From Chloroflexota bacterium (GTDB lineage Bacteria; Chloroflexota; Limnocylindria; QHBO01), in contig JAHFBB010000046.1 of assembly GCA_023250255.1 (NCBI GenBank), forward strand, positions 1 to 6,859: a DNA stretch of 6,859 bases. Reading direction: 5' to 3'. The notes below the pieces were generated by a model that saw only the letters and a list, made by a program, of their open reading frames with translations, ran no database searches and was not told the DNA's origin. Below are positions 6,595-6,859 of the stretch, piece after piece. The position numbers were made by a program, and so were the translations under genes. Every line of letters begins with the position of its first letter. Within the stretch, counting starts at the first letter, position 1.

Positions 6595-6859
6595 GTGGCG
6601 ACATCCCCCCTGCCGACCAACCGAACGCTCGTCCGACTGCGCGACCTGTATCGCGCGCTGGGCGACGCATCACGCCTGCGAATTTGTGCCCTGCTGGCCG
6701 ACGCAGGCTCGCTGACCGTCAGCGAACTCGTCATCCGGGTGGGCCTCTCCCAGCCGCTCATCAGCTGGCATCTGCGCATCCTTCGCCTTGCGGGCGTGAT
6801 CGAGACTCGGCGGGTTGGCCGCGAGACCCATTGTCAGCTGCGACCCGCTGCGTTCGAGG
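6595..6859 (+). CDS. ArsR-type winged-helix transcriptional regulator, 3'-truncated by window edge
   Basis: The 88 visible codons encode a winged helix-turn-helix of the ArsR/SmtB superfamily. LRDLYRALGDASRLRICALL is the first helix pair, with the typical alG(d)..RlrIl pattern. SLTVSELVIRVGLSQPLISWHLRILRLAGVIETR is the helix-turn-helix with the S..HL..L..AG recognition-helix signature. RRVGRETHCQLRP is the start of the wing. The alpha-3N metal site CxC of ArsR and SmtB-type sensors is absent; the two cysteines (31 and 80) are not in that arrangement, so metal sensing is not indicated. The start is uncertain: GTG 6595 follows a TGAGG at 6578-6582, 12 bases away, and a closer GAGG. The gene is too short for standard ORF listing only because the window ends. 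It is divergent from the ABC genes, which makes control of itself and of that unit plausible. Confidence 0.85.
   Translation, partial: MATSPLPTNRTLVRLRDLYRALGDASRLRICALLADAGSLTVSELVIRVGLSQPLISWHLRILRLAGVIETRRVGRETHCQLRPAAFE

Noticed and set aside
6165..6779. 204-codon - strand open frame crossing the divergent spacer
   Set aside because: It runs through the regulator, the promoter island and the ATPase start in a different phase, with Arg/Ser/Pro-rich shadow sequence.

Overview
The window is high-GC bacterial DNA of a free-living, respiring organism. It holds the distal end of a proton-pumping NADH dehydrogenase (complex I, nuo) operon, followed by a small set of accessory genes. Gene order nuoL-nuoM-nuoN, GC-rich third codon positions, GTG starts and an extracytoplasmic sortase-like protein behind the operon fit a high-GC Chloroflexota-type or actinobacterial-type lineage. 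This is inference only: there is no rRNA or other firm taxonomic marker here.

Layout: 1-1299 (+) is the 3' two-thirds of nuoL, cut by the window edge. 1299-2822 (+) is complete nuoM and 2830-4293 (+) is complete nuoN. 4310-4993 (+) encodes a membrane-anchored sortase-fold protein, 16 bases behind nuoN. Only 18 bases later a convergent two-gene ABC unit ends. It reads leftwards: an ATP-binding-type subunit (6498-5716) then an ABC-2-type permease (5719-5012), with overlapping stop and start. From 6595 (+) an ArsR-type winged-helix regulator runs off the right edge, divergent from the ABC genes across a 96-base spacer. That spacer carries an AT-rich island with a good sigma70-like promoter and an inverted repeat.

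How the genes work together: NuoL, NuoM and NuoN are the three antiporter-like membrane subunits that move protons when complex I transfers electrons to quinone. All key lysines and glutamates that can be seen are intact. The accessory genes look less ordinary. The sortase-like protein keeps the sortase histidine but has serine where the nucleophilic cysteine belongs, and glutamate where the conserved arginine is expected. The ABC 'ATPase' keeps Walker B and the Q-loop glutamine but has lost Walker A completely (no lysine, no glycines), and its signature, D-loop and H-loop are also degenerate. Both frames are fully open, so these look like maintained pseudoenzymes rather than decaying pseudogenes. 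Two neighbouring convergent units each encoding a catalytically degenerate family member is the most notable feature of the window.
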